64,000 nucleotides of DNA from Dastarcus helophoroides (Eukaryota; Arthropoda; Insecta; Coleoptera; Bothrideridae). The stretch is taken from the NCBI GenBank assembly GCA_028583605.1, contig CM053332.1, forward strand, positions 10,218,442 to 10,282,441, given 5' to 3'. Under the pieces are notes generated by a model. It was not told the DNA's origin and did no database searches. It saw only the letters and a program-made list of their open reading frames with translations. Shown here piece after piece: positions 12,253 through 24,430 of this stretch. The translations under genes were made by a program, and so were the position numbers. Each line of letters starts with the position of its first letter. The stretch's first letter is position 1.

Positions 12253-12520
12253 CCCTTTAACTACGGAAATATTTCCACAAAACCATTAAACGAAACGCAA
12301 AAACAAATGCTGAAAAAGTCACTGTAAACATATTTTTAATAGACACTAAGTGTGACATGATTTTATGACAGAATCGTCAATAAGTGACACCCGATCCTGA
12401 CTTAATTTGTTAAAATCATAGATCTGTCTATGGATAAATTGCTTATTGACGGCACACGCACCTCACGAAAGAGTCGTTGCGGCGCATCGTTCATTGACGA
12501 TGACAGCCATAGTTAAAGGG
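12253..12520. mobile_element. piggyBac-like MITE
   Basis: The termini are inverted: the left end starts CCCTTTAACTACGG and the right end finishes CCATAGTTAAAGGG. The left flank is TTAA (12249-12252) and the right flank CTAA (12521-12524), one mismatch from a TTAA duplication. TTAA target sites and CCCTTTAACT-type ends are typical of piggyBac-group non-autonomous elements. No coding capacity. Confidence 0.8.
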
Positions 12521-12721
12521 CTAAAGAGTCGAAATTTTAAAATAAATCAAAATTTTCAAGAATAGAAATCCAAAATTACACTTTTCAAATAAAAATTAAT
12601 CAAGAAAAAATCGAAATTTTGATTAGAAATTAAAAAATAAAAAATGTTTAAAAACTCAAAATTGCTAAATCCACATTTTCAAATAATAATAATAATAATA
12701 AAACAGGACATAAAAATATAC

Positions 12722-13062
12722 TGTAGTAGAATTTAGAATAGAATTTAGTGCGTGAGAAAAGTTTCTAGAAAGATCTGATGAGGAGAAAGCGATAATAAAG
12801 CCAACGGCAGATAAGCGTTTTAGAAATTTCGGCAAACGATAAGCCTTATCTGCGAGATTTTTCTAGAACCTGGAAGCCAAAACTAGATAAGGCGATCAGC
12901 TTTCCCTCGAGTCAAGTCAGTTAGAGTCAGCGTAGTTAGTGATTTACTAGTTAGAAGTACATAAGTAAGTTATTGTTCAGTTGTAGTGATCCGAGTTCAC
13001 TTTGGTAATAAAGTAGGTATTATTAAATGTGTTAATCAATTCGAACCGATAAGCCCGTAACA
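12722..13062 (+). mobile_element. Solo LTR of an LTR retrotransposon
   Basis: A 341-bp segment begins TGTAGTAG and ends GTAACA (TG...CA), flanked on both sides by ATAC (12718-12721 and 13063-13066), a perfect 4-bp target duplication. It contains no coding sequence. Near 12840-12860 it shares 'agaaatttcggcaaacgata' and 'agccttatctgc' with the inverted copy at 33989-34329. An AATAAA-like word near the 3' end (13007) may be its polyadenylation signal. A solo LTR results from recombination between the two LTRs of a full element. A 4- or 5-bp duplication fits Ty3/Gypsy or Bel-Pao types. Confidence 0.85.
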
Positions 13063-14582
13063 ATACTTTAAAAAATAAAAACTTTGAGTAGTCAAAATTT
13101 AAAAAGAAAATCAAAAAATGTTAATTCCGAAAAAAGTTGATATTTTGAAATGGTTGAAACTTCGGAAAAGTCATAAAAAGTTCAAAAACTTAAAAAACAG
13201 AAATTTTGAAAGATAATTGATTCAACAAAGTGATAACATCAAAGTCTTTAGAAGTTGTAGAGTTTAAAGAAATTAGAAATTTACTAAAAAGTAAAAATTT
13301 CGAAAAGAAGTCGACATTTTCAAAACAAGCGGAAGTTATCAGAAATTTCAAAAATATTCAAAACAAGGAAAACAGTCAAACTTATCAAAACAGTTTAAAC
13401 TTTAAAATACTAGAATTTTTAAAAAACTTAAACTGATTTTTTTTAAATATCAAAATTTTCGAAAAACTGAATTTTTCAAAAAGTTATTTTTAAAGAAAAA
13501 AAATTGAAGCTTTGAAAATTTAAATTTCTAAAACAGTTAAAAATCTGTAAAAAACGTAACAGAAACATTCGAAAAAATCCAAATTTTCAAATACATGTTT
13601 CAAAACTACGATAAAATGTCAGCAGAGCTAAGCAAATTACTTTTAAAAAGGAATACATTACCCATTACTTAGAAAGAGAAATTAATTACAAATCAACGAC
13701 ATTTAAATTTTACAAAAAAATTCAAAAAATCGATTTTGTGTAATGAAAATTTCAAACTGTTTTTCAAAATTTAGTTTTAGTTATTTTCTTTCTTTTTTGA
13801 AAATTCCGACTATTCAAATTGTAGACATTTTGAGAAATTTTAACCTTTTTTTAAATTTTGCCTTTTCTCTTTTTTTTGAAACTTTGGATCACTTTTAAAC
13901 ATTTCGACTTTGGAAAATATCGACTTCTTTTGAATATTTCGACTTTTTTGAAAATTTATATATTTTTTTTAAATACTGGCTTCTATAAAAAACTTCGACT
14001 TATATTTTAAAATAATGACCTTTTGAAAATCTTAACTGTTTTTGAAGAAGTTGATTTTTTTGAACAATTTCACTTTTTTTAAATTGTAACTTATTTTCAA
14101 AATATTGACTTTATTGAAAATGTTAACATTTAAAAATATCCATTTTTGCAGTTACGCCTTTTTTCGGAATGTTCCCTGTTTGAAAATCTCGACTGCCAAA
14201 ATTTTGACTTTCTCCGGAAATTTTAACTTTATTTTAAATGTTTGGAACTTTTTTCGCTTTTTCGAAATTTTAACAATTTTGAACTTCGACTCCTTTTTAA
14301 AATTTAGATTAATTTTTGAATATATTGACTTTACCTCGAAGTTTTGAATTTTGGAAAAATTTCGAGTTCTTAAGATGTCCGACTTTTGAAAATTTTACAT
14401 TTTTTTTTCAATTTCCATTCTTATCAAAAATTTAGTTTTTTTTTAATTTCTCTAAATTTGCCCTTTTTAAAAGAATTATTTTTAAAAATTTAAATATTCT
14501 GAAGGATTTCTAGTTTTTCTCAAGATTTATACTTTCTGAATGACAATTTTGACAAATCTTACTTCGATTTTTATTGAACATT

Positions 14583-14740
14583 TTTGATTCATGTTTTATT
14601 GACTTTTTCTTCGCCAGTTACTTCTTCCACAATCGTAGATTTTCTGTAACCTTCTGTTAAAGATTGGAAATCTCTTATAGATTGCCCTAATCGGAGATTG
14701 CGTTGGATTTTTGTTTTGTCAATCGCTGTTTGTGATTCAT
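14583..14740 (-). repeat. Non-array island, second copy, with a short minus-strand ORF
   Basis: It shares 'gactttttcttcgcc', 'gattgcgttgga' and 'tgtcaatcgctgtttg' with 5868-6012. On the minus strand 14777-14589 it reads ESQTAIDKTKIQRNLRLGQS, then ...TIVEEVTGEEKVNKT and a stop. The composition is ordinary and unlike the surrounding array. It may be a relic of the transposon that founded the arrays. Confidence 0.65.
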
Positions 14741-15799
14741 AATAATTAACGCCAATAAAGCATGAATGAAAAGACACTAGAAAATATCGAAAATTTTCGA
14801 CTTATATTTTAAAAAGTTCGAATTTCAAATTTTCCAATTTTTTTTAAATGTCCACATTTTCCTAAATTGGACTTATTTTTAAAATTTCAATTCTTTCGCA
14901 CTTTTGCTTTTTTCCAACATTTCAATTTTTTTCAAAATTTCAATATTTCCTGAAAATTTAGACTTTTTCGTTGATTGGTTTAAATTTTCACACAAAATTT
15001 CGAACTGTGCTCAAAATTTCGACTCTTTAACACTTTATTTTTATTTTGGTAATTCGATTATTTTGAATTTTTTTTAAACTTTTTTTTGGACCTTAGTCCA
15101 AAAGTTTACACTTTTTTTAAAAATTTCGACCTTTGTTCAAAATTCTAACTATTTCTCAAAGTGAAGACTTTACAATTTTTCAAAAAAATTGACTTGTGCC
15201 TAAATTTAACTCTTTTAAAAAAAATGTTTCAGAATTTTCACGTTTTCTGAAAATATCTAACTTTAACCATCAAAGTATCGACTTTTTCTTGAACTTTTGA
15301 CTTTTAAGATACCAAATTTTTTTCAAAATTTCGACATTTCGACTATTATGAAAATTTCTACCCTCTCCAAATATTTAAAATCTTTCGAAATTTTATGAAT
15401 TTGAAAAATTCGCCCTATTTTGAAACAGAATCTGACGTTTTAATTTGTGAATTAAAAGAAGGCATGTTAAAATGGAGCATTTCTTTTAAGATAAAAAGCT
15501 ACGAAAAAAAAATAAGAATTTAGAATTTTAGAGTATAAAATTGAAATTGACTTTTTTTTTTAAATCTGAGGAAGAATGTTGACTTCGTTTTCATATTTCA
15601 GCATTTTTGAAAATTTCAACTGCTTTTAATAGTGTCAAGTTTTTTGTAACGTTTGATTGTTTCAAAATAGCTATTTTATCTGAAAATTTAATTTTTTTTT
15701 TAATTTTGGTTTCTTGTAATAATTTAAACTGTTTTTAAGAATTTTGACATTTTCCCACATTTTCGACTTTTTTCAAAATTCTTCATTTCTTTGAAAATT

Positions 15800-16160
15800 G
15801 CTACTTTCATTTCTTCCCTTCTCTTCCCATTCCTTCTATTCCCTTCTCTTCCCTTCTCTTCTCTTCTCATCTTTTTCATTATCTTCTCTTCTCCTCTTTC
15901 CAACTCTTTTCCTCTCTTTTCACCACCTCTTTTCCCTTTTCATCTCTTTTCTTCCCAACTCTTCTCTTCCCACCTTCTCTCTTCCCTTCCCATATTTTCT
16001 CTTCCAAACTCTTCACTTCTCTTTTAATTTATTCTCTTTTCCCATCTCTTCTCTTGCGTTCCTAACTCTTCTCTTCTCTTCCAATCTCTTTTCTTCCCTT
16101 CCTATCTCTTCTCTTCACAAATCGTCTCTTTTCTTTCCACCTCTTCTTTTCTCTTCCGAT
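15800..16160. repeat. Polypyrimidine CT-rich degenerate minisatellite
   Basis: About 350 bp of degenerate CTTCTCTTCCC-type units on the plus strand, almost free of purines. The two overlapping ORFs (15791-16027 and 15798-16370) are Ser/Leu/Phe/Pro strings from this tract and are not genes. A tract like this can form triplex DNA or act as a replication slippage site. Confidence 0.85.
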
Positions 16161-17208
16161 CCCGATTTTTTTTTAAAAAATTTCGACTCTCAAGTCAAGA
16201 TTTTTCTTGAAAATATCGGTTCTTCTACGTTTTTTGAAAATGTCGAGGTAGACTTTTGGACTATTTTTAAAATTTTTTTTTTTAAATTTGATTTCTTTCG
16301 AAATTTAAACTTTTTTGAAAATTTCGGCCATTTTTTAAAATTTCGACTGGCAAAAAGGGAATTTTTTTAAATTTTAACATTTTTTTAAAACGTTTTTAAA
16401 ACGAAAATTTTCGACTGTTTTACAAAATTTTAAGTTTTATCAAAAATTGAATATTTCTTTGAAAATTTCGTCTTTTCGACATTTTTTTTTAAATGTCCGC
16501 TTTTGAACAGGTTGAATTTCAAAAATTTCAATACTTTTTTTGTAAATTTTCAGTTCAAAATTTAGACTTTTTTTTTAATTTCAAAATAGTAACTTTTGAG
16601 TATTTCTACTATTTAAAACAAAAATCAATTCTTCTTCTGATAATTTGACGTTTCTTTATTTAGGCTCTCTGAAAATTTCGGATTTTTCAGAATTTCAACT
16701 ATTTTTTGACGTCAAATTTTTAAAATTTCTGTTTTTTTAATTTCCCTATCTCTTTAAATCTTCGAATTTTTTTAAAACGATATTTTAAAAATTTAAACTT
16801 TTTTGACATTTTTTAACATATTGACTTGAAATTTCGATTTTCTGGAATTTTCTACTTTTTCAGAATTTAAACTTTCTAAAAATTACGATTTTTCTTCATA
16901 ATATGAAAAAAAAATTCACTTTCTTTATCAAAAATTGGAGTTTTTTTCTTAAAAATTTGTTAATGCCTTAAGACAAAAGTTCATAATGTGGGTAAAAGTC
17001 GAAATTTAGTTTTACAAAATGAAGCTTAAACACATCTCCAGAAAAATTCAATCATTTGAAGAAGTCGAAATTTTGAATCTGAATTCAAGTATGCATTCAA
17101 ATGAGAAACGCTGAAAAAGCTGAATTATTTATTTAACAGAGTTTTTTTCTATAATTGTAACTCGAATTTCTCAATTTTGATTTCTCAGAATTTAAATTCT
17201 AACCAAAT

Positions 17209-17605
17209 GAAGGGTACAGAGGAAAAAACAAAAAAGTCTATTTTTCGTCATTTTGTGTTTCTAGTGTCATCTTTTAGCTAATGGTAGAAGCTTTCAGCCT
17301 ATGATATAAAACAAGGGAAGAACCAAATAAGTTACTTGATATTTACATTAGAATAATAGCCGTTCTAGGGAAGAACGAAAGGGACTTATGGCAGTGTGAC
17401 TAAGTAAATTATATTTTTAATTCAATTCACACACAAAATAAACAAATCAAGCCATAACACTTTTCTTTGGCACATTCTTTGTTAATTAGTCAAAATACAA
17501 CTTTATGACTTATGTTTTAGAAGCATTATAACATAATTAAATTTAAAATTGCTCTCCTATAAAATTTACGAAATGTGATTATTTTGGTTTTCCCTTGTAC
17601 CCTTC
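17209..17605. mobile_element. TIR MITE (GAAGGGTAC ends)
   Basis: The left end reads GAAGGGTACAGAGGAAAA and the right end, inverted, GAAGGGTACAAGGGAAAA. AAAT flanks both sides (17205-17208 and 17606-17609) as a possible target duplication. About 397 bp, no coding sequence. The superfamily is not clear. Confidence 0.65.
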
Positions 17606-17639
17606 AAATATCAAAAACTATTCGAAAGTTTATAAAATT

Positions 17640-18350
17640 TTGAACGAACTTACCATTTTCAAACTCGATAACCTACAATATTTTTTATAAATTTTAGATT
17701 TTCTTGAAACTTTTACTTTTTGATCAAAATGTCGTATTTATTGGGATTCCATAAACTTTAAGTTTTTTTTAACAATGAATTGGCTTTGACATGCTTATGA
17801 TTTAAAACTTAAAATCTAGGCTATTTTTTTCGAAATTCTAATTTTATTTCCTGAAATTTAAACCCTTTTTTTGAGTTTAAACCCAAAATTTTCAAAAGTA
17901 ATCTTTGGGATTTCAGATGAACTTTGGATACAAAATTTGAAATTTATAAAGATCGGGATGTTTCAAAAAAGTCGAATTTTTAAAGACTAAAAATATAAAG
18001 ATCCGTTTAAACAAAAAATTTAAGAAAAACCAACTGTTCAAGAAAAAATAGTAATGCATCGACTTTACAATTCGAGATGAAATTTCCAAAAAAATTAAAA
18101 TCTATAGAAAAAACCACATAAAATTTTCAAATTTCGAGAAAAGGATTGGAATTTACAAATTAGTAAAGTCATGTTCTTGAAATTTCCAGGTTAATATTGA
18201 AACACTAAAAAAGAAGGGTAAATATTTCGAGAACAAATCCAGAGAAAAATTTAAAAGTCATAGAAAAACCATTAACTTTAAATTTGAAATTTTGGTAAAA
18301 GTAGTAATTTTGAAATTAAAGTCGAGATGTTGAAATCAAAAATCAGAAAT
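17640..18350. repeat. Mixed-polarity array remnant (block 4)
   Basis: Both polarities of the array words are present ('tttcgaaattc', 'gtcgaattttt', 'atttcgagaa') and are more degenerate than in the main blocks. Confidence 0.6.
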
Positions 18351-18359
18351 TTAAATTAT

Positions 18360-21080
18360 CTATTATCGTCAGTGCTTAACTAAACGATGTCATAGACAGT
18401 CAAAGATTTGACTGTTGCTACGGAAAAAAAAAGTATGATGCTTCGAAACTTCAATTTTATAAACATTGACCGAAAATTTCAATAGAATCGTGATTCCCAA
18501 AGGTAGAAATAGTGTTACGCGTTCACCTAAGTTTGATGCTCAGCAATCGCAACAGGAAATTATATTTGTTCAACCTTAAAAGCGCTAAAAGGCATTAAAA
18601 ATTAGTTAAAGAACACAATGGCACAAAAAAGTCGAAACAATTTTATTAATGCACTTAGAAAATGAGTTTCTTAGAAATTCTAATTTGACTGTGTTTTTCC
18701 AAATTTGCCACAACAATAAATCACGAAAAGTGTTTTTTGTAAATATACTGTTTGTTTTATATCCTAAAAATTATAATACTTGCTAGAGCCAAGTTTAATG
18801 TGGTCGTGCAGTAGGGAAACTTTGAGAAAATGTATCACCCATCCCTTCATCTTTTCTGGTAATCAAAAAGCGAAGTTTTGGGTAAACATTTTACATCATG
18901 ATTGGCGCTCGCTGAAATATAGTTTCAGAGGTTCTTATGCATTATTAATAACTAGGGGACAAATTATATGCAAGTTGCATGTGCCTTCTTATTCTCTATT
19001 GGAATGCTGAAATACTTCTAACTTCGCATATTTCGCCAGATTTCTATTACAATCGGCAAGAAAAAGAGTAAAGTTCAACATTAGAACGTTGACATTACCT
19101 AAATTAAAGTTATTATTTTTTGAAAATGTAGATTAACTGCATAGATAAGATTTTTGTCCAATGCGATTGTTATCAAAATTACGGCGCCAGTTGGCAGCCA
19201 TTCAACACCCATACTGTTTATAAGTGCAATTAGCCAATATTCTAAAATATATTAAAGGACAAAATAGGAAGTCATAGTGCGTACTGTCATTACAAAATCA
19301 GTATTGATGGTGTTACATTATTGCCCTCTTATATGAATCAGTTCTTCGTTCTGACTTCAACGAAGCAACATTGTAGCACAACAATTATCAATTAACCTGC
19401 GATTTAAAATCAAAACTGGTCATCCTCAAAAGTACAGGAGATGAATCTTCTAATTGTGTATGCCTGCTTTCAACAATTTAATAAAAAAAAACAATAGAAA
19501 ACAGATGTTTAGAATTTGAATAATGGCAATTATCAGTTTTGATTGGTTTTACAAATTTTATCAATTCTCTGCACCTGTTGCAAAATATGACTTGGGAATT
19601 CAAGGTGTTACAGTTTCGTCGCGATGCTTAAAAACAAAGTTTCTGATTATTATACATTCGATGTTGTGTTTGCCAGTGTAAAGTCCAAAACACTCTATTA
19701 AAGGTAAGATTTTCTTGATCTTCCACATGATTTAATTGAAGTTAAAAAATTTGAAATGAAAAATGACAATCTGAATAATACACACAAAACAGTAAACTAT
19801 TTCATTAAAAGCTTGAATATCGACATATACTTATAAAAATAGTTCGGTAATTCAATAGTTGATTTAGTAAGTTCTTAATTGATAAAAAGAGAATCACCAA
19901 TCACCGTTGAAGTCAAAAATTATAAGAGTAAATAGCTTTTTTAATGTAATTTACTCAAATACTTACCTTCTTAACTACAATTAATAAATAATAACATTAA
20001 TAGATGCATTCACATTATTTCCTGCGCGCACAAGAAACGATGCAGCAAGTCAAGGGCAGCACTTTTAGACTGACCACTACGTTCGACTCTTGAGTATACC
20101 TTGATGACGTGATGTGAATAACTGTATTTACGGTATTTTGTACCTGTACTGTTTCGGGCTTACTTGCCGGCACCTATGAAACCTCCTCCGCTTCGTCATG
20201 CTCCAAACATTTTATTGGTACACATCAGCTTTTTCTGGTTTTACTACTTACTGTTGATTATGCAGATAGATAAAATGCCTTCAGGATATTTATCATGGGT
20301 CGACAGGTCCAAAGGACTTTTTTCTTTCTTTGAATTTTCCAGATATTTTAAAACCCACGTTCCCATTAATCTTTACATGAGAATCCTATTGACATATACT
20401 CTGCACCGAAGGCTTTTTTCAGGGCAAATAGCAAATTTGTTTATTTGTTTGATTTATCATATCAAAAAGAGGCTAGATTTCATTCATGACAAGTTTTTTA
20501 CAATGAATTGTAGGCTGATGAAATTTTAGAATGAAATATTAGTTTATCGGGTCAACTGCAGACAAGGTCATTCAGAAAGTTAGAAACAATGTCAGCTGGC
20601 AAAATTCAAGAATCTAGTATGGTACAAGTTGGAAGATCAAACTGTGATTTTAATAAACATTGTGAAAGCAGAGATAATATTCACCAGATAAATAATAATC
20701 CAGTAATCCAAGCAACATTTAAGGAATTTGGGTTCTGCCATGATTCGTGTTATTTTTGGTTCCCTAGTTAGGATTCATAATATCTTACAATTGGATAAAT
20801 TTAAGGTAAAATTCTGAACATTTAATGGGGTATTTCTGCGATGAGTAAATTCTAGTTTCATGGCGATTTATTCAGGATAACACCAGAAAACTTTGAGAGA
20901 ATTATTTCAAAATCTAAAGGTTACGTTGCAAAGAAAAAAATATCTAAAATACAGCACAGATCTTAAACCTTCGGAGAACCTTTGCGAAAATCTTGGAATT
21001 TTTGAACAACATAACCGGCCAAAAAATTAATTCTGGAAATATAAACCACTGATAAATACTACCCACTGGAATTTTAGTAG
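18360..21080. other. Unannotated AT-rich sequence
   Basis: I see no recognisable gene, transposon terminus or array. The 121-codon frame at 20164-20529 starts at a TTG and shows only a hydrophobic stretch, with no matching splice context. A frame at 18780-19010 is likewise unrecognised. Confidence 0.4.
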
Positions 21081-21096
21081 AAAATATTCAAAAAGT

Positions 21097-21321
21097 AGGT
21101 ACACTTACTGAGGCGGAAAAATTGACAACTGCTTTTTTTCGAATTACACGTATTGTTTTTTGAATTTTCAAAGCAAATAAAACGAATCTTCTATTTCGAC
21201 TTGCCCCGTTGAAGCCTATGCTCCACAGATCATCGTCCTCGGAGGAGATATCTACCCTAGTCCTGATGGCTAGAGATGTTGCCTCTTTTAAGTACCACAC
21301 AGGTGAAACTGTAAACGTCAT
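21097..21321 (-). pseudogene. Possible odorant-receptor-like exon fragment
   Basis: The minus strand reads ...DDLWSIGFNGASRNRRFVLF, then ALKIQKTIRVIRKKAVVNFSA. It is followed near 21110 by TCA|GTAAGT, a good donor. The spacing RR..., (M/K)..QK.I.V, VNFS resembles the region before the last exon of insect odorant receptors, where a basic pair precedes a hydrophobic stretch and a QKP-like motif. I see no flanking receptor exons. The match is weak and may be chance. Confidence 0.22.
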
Positions 21322-21556
21322 TGGTAGATTCGCTCCCCAAATTGAATTTCAACTCGAAGATATTACACACACTTAACTGCTTAATAATATAGACATATAT
21401 AATTATCTATGTAACATTTTCAGTAATTCTCAAGTAATAGATATTAATTTTAGAAAAACTTGCAAGCGGTAGGTAAATAAGTACACCACTTATAATAAAC
21501 CGTTATGAAGTAGTCAACATCCATGTCATCCATATGATGAAAACATAGGTATAGGG

Positions 21557-23903
21557 CAGCACTGTCCTACTTATCAAAGCCCGCGGGCCATATTTTCTTC
21601 ACCAAACATTTCGGGGGCTAAGAAGGTTGATAAATGAAAAGTCAGTTTATGTTAATTAAAAAAATATTTTATTTATACTAAAAAGAAAACTTTAAAATAT
21701 TTGTAATATATTAATGAGAACATTGTGGCCGTAATTGTTTAGCAACAATATATTTTATGTCCACATCAATATTTGTTGTGGCAAGTCTAATTATATCTTC
21801 AAGAGTGGAATCTTTCAAATTGTTTCTATATTTTGACTTTATATATATCATATCGGAGAATGCATGCTCGCAGATATATGTACTTCCGAACATTGATACA
21901 ATTTGAAGTCCAAAATCTCTCAATTTTTGATATTTCTCTTGATCTAAAAATTTGAATATTTTTATTCCAGTTACTCCACGAGATGTAAAAATTGGGTCAG
22001 CCTGCAAGTCGCCTAATTCTATTTGTTACTTAAAATCAACGGAGTTTATATCAATATTAATTGGATTACAAAATAAATCAATAAACGGTTTAAGATTATT
22101 AAATTGAGAAAGGCTTTTATTGAAATCTGTAATTAGCATATCCAATTTTGGTAGAAATATTTTAAAATTCGCTTCTACATCACATTCTTTCATTTCTTCA
22201 TAGATCTCTGTGCAAGATTCAAAACGAAATAAATTATTTTGCTCCAAATTAAACCTTAACAATTTTAATTTATTTCTAAATCCAGTAACATATTTATAAA
22301 GGCAACACACATTTTGATCTTGTCCTTGCAAGGATTTATTCAAAATATTTAAATAATTTGTAATGTTTGTTAGGAAAGCAAGTGAATAAATAACATTTTT
22401 ATCGACTAAATTTGCTGTCAAATTTTCATCGACGGCAATTTCTATGAGAAAAAGATGAACTTCTTTTCGAAGTTTAAAGAATCTCTTCAAGCACTTTTCA
22501 GCACTTAACCAACGAACGTTACTATGTAAAAGCAGATCTCCATACTTAGTTTCCAATTCATCAAAAAATGTTTTAAATTTTCGGTGTGTAAGAGAACGAT
22601 TTCCTCCGCGAATTAAATTAGTAATTTTGCAAACCTTGTCCATTACGTCTTTTAGTTGTAGGGATAAACCACATAATGCCTCCTGATGGATAATACAGGG
22701 TAACATACGACATGTTATTCCTTCTTTTTGCAAAATTCTCTCGAGCCCAATATTTTTGCCCATCATAGCTCTAGCACCGTCGGTTATAATAGCAGCGCAC
22801 TTGTCAAATCCTCCATACTGCTCTACTGCACATTTTAATTGTTTGTAAATATCTTCACCTTTTGTTGTTCCGTGTAATCATTGTAATTTTAAAAGTTTTT
22901 CTGAATAATTATAGTTTTCATTTACAGTTCTTATAAAGATAAGCATTTGACTTGCATCGGAAATGTCTGTGCTTTCATCCAATGCTACCGAAAAATAGCA
23001 GCAACTATTGATTAGATTTTCTAATTTATTAGTGACATGTATGCTAATCTCCTTTCCACGTCGGCTTACAGTCTGGTGAAAAAGTGATAATGTTTGAAAT
23101 TTTCTTACCATTTCGTTGAGCCATTTTTATGGCACATTTTTTAATTAATTCTCCATCCAAAAATGGTTTCTTTGCCTTTACTATTTCTAAACAAACTTCA
23201 AACGATGCAGCTACAGATGCTTCTTGAAATTTTGGTTCTTGATTAAAATAATTCGTTTGATGATCCAGCTACTTTTTCATTTTTTTCACTAGTGGTATTT
23301 TCATGTCTCGCCTGTACGAATGATACTTTTTTTCATGCATGCAAAGATAATGGTGCTTAAAGTTATATTCTTTACACACAGCTATGATTATGATTTGTCT
23401 CCCAGCGATCTTAAAATTCTCCATTTTGGAGGTCTATTTTTCTTTTATTAGTCGCACTCATATTGAATAATTATTTTAATTAATAAATAAATATGAAATT
23501 TAGTTAATAATATTATAACACAGTCGCCCCTCAACAAATTCTAGACAAGACTGCACTCGCACGATTGCATGAATCAACCAAATAACGCAGGGTAGTGTGC
23601 GCCAACCATAGATAAACAACAACCAACCACAAATATAATATGTGGCGCCAACGTTGAGCCAACCATCATCAGACGTTAAACGGATTGCTGCTGTATTCAG
23701 CCAGGTTAAGTGAAACTACGCAAACTAAATAGTACCTACTTTCAATTCAAATAAGATTTAAATGTTCACATAGTGAAATAATTTTAATATTAATAATAAT
23801 AATTTAGTAACATACATTAATTTATAGTAAAATGTATTCGCGGGCCGCAAAAATAATTTGGCGGGCCGTATACGGCTCGCGGGCCGCTAGTTGGACAGTC
23901 CTG
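21557..23903 (-). mobile_element. hAT DNA transposon, full length but inactive
   Basis: Imperfect inverted ends: left CAGCACTGTCCTACTTATC, right (inverted) CAGGACTGTCCAACTAGC, both running into GC-rich GCCCGCGGGCC-type subterminal sequence. The flanks are GTATAGGG (21549-21556) and GCATAGGG (23904-23911), an 8-bp duplication with one mismatch. That is the hAT signature. The transposase is on the minus strand. The element is 2347 bp. Confidence 0.92.
21711..23111 (-). pseudogene. hAT transposase (GTF2IRD2/ZMYM-like group), frameshifted
   Basis: Three open pieces in order on the minus strand: 23111-22878 (NSCCYFSVALDESTDISDAS, the first catalytic Asp region), 22766-22026 (MMGKNIGLERILQKEGITC, then CIIHQEAL and LHSNVRWLSAEKCL) and 22007-21711 (FGSTYICEHAFSDMIYIKSK, the C-terminal hAT dimerisation region, then LATTNID). 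ALDESTD, CIIHQ, VRWLS and the C-terminal block are hallmarks of the hAT group related to GTF2IRD2. Decayed N-terminal codons are visible up to about 23460. At least three breaks make it non-functional. The piece joining the first two reads ...GFDKCAAIITDGARAMMGKN in frame, so the damage there is local. Confidence 0.9.
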
Positions 23904-24104
23904 GCATAGGGGAATATCGACCACATTAATATAAAGTAAAATAAAAAAACCAATATAGCTGGCCAACCAGTAGCGTTTTAAAAGGCCACAGAACGATTAG
24001 TATAGTGAATCAGCCCCAGAAGGATATCTGGATCATCTTTTAAAGGTGTTTGCTAGTAATAAGATACTTTGATTATGCAAGTTTTAGATCTCTATCTACT
24101 TTGG

Positions 24105-24430
24105 TTTTTGAAAAAATCAAAAAAACCAAAAAACAGAAAAAAAAAGTTTTTCTTAAAATCTACTTAAGCGATTTGAATAAAATTTCGACATATTATAGAG
24201 ATGTATAAAAGCTATATTAAAAAAAATATATTAACCCAAAACCTTTGTGCTATTTGGGAGAGACGGGCAATTGTTTTTGAAATTATTTTTCTCCTTTATG
24301 ATAACGTTCTAGAACAATTTTGAAATATTTTTTTTTATGTCTCTTTTGATGTAGAATAACCTTGCAAGTTTTGAAACTGATCAAAAAGGTACGCCATATT
24401 GAAAAAAAAAAACAATTTATTCATTTAAAT
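24105..24430. repeat. Diverged direct repeat, copy 1 (left of Penelope-A)
   Basis: Shares an ordered set of words with 26285-26620: an A/AC-rich run ('aaaaaaccaaaaaacag'), a 'atgtataaaagct'-like word, 'cgttctagaaca' and a final TTCATTT. The copies are loosely similar (much diverged) and lie on either side of the Penelope insertion. Confidence 0.5.

Larger units (their letters stand above)
11580..13620. repeat. A-rich quasi-periodic array (block 2), opposite polarity to block 1
   Basis: The plus strand carries the complement of the block-1 words: 'gtcgaaatttt', 'ttcaaaa' and 'aaaaagtcg'. It is interrupted by a piggyBac-like MITE (12253-12520), an AAT microsatellite (about 12683-12702) and a solo LTR (12722-13062). 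The array resumes on both sides of each, so those elements inserted into it. ORFs such as 13230-13436 are array translation only. Confidence 0.85.
13790..16960. repeat. T-rich quasi-periodic array (block 3)
   Basis: Same word family and polarity as block 1. It follows A-rich block 2 after a short transition at 13620-13790, so strand polarity flips there. Contained within it are the island at 14583-14740 and the CT tract at 15800-16160. No real genes. Confidence 0.85.

Noticed and set aside
13230..14347. Open frames inside arrays (13230-13436, 14105-14347 and similar ones at 28766-30473, 44586-45402, 49553-52062, 57367-59331)
   Set aside because: Their Phe/Lys/Asn/Ser composition comes from the repeat words, many start at non-ATG codons, and both strands are equally open.
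15791..16370. Two overlapping frames of up to 190 codons
   Set aside because: They translate the CT tract and are low-complexity artefacts.
20164..20529. 121-codon plus-strand frame with a hydrophobic stretch
   Set aside because: It begins at TTG, has no recognisable domain or flanking exons, and is likely chance.
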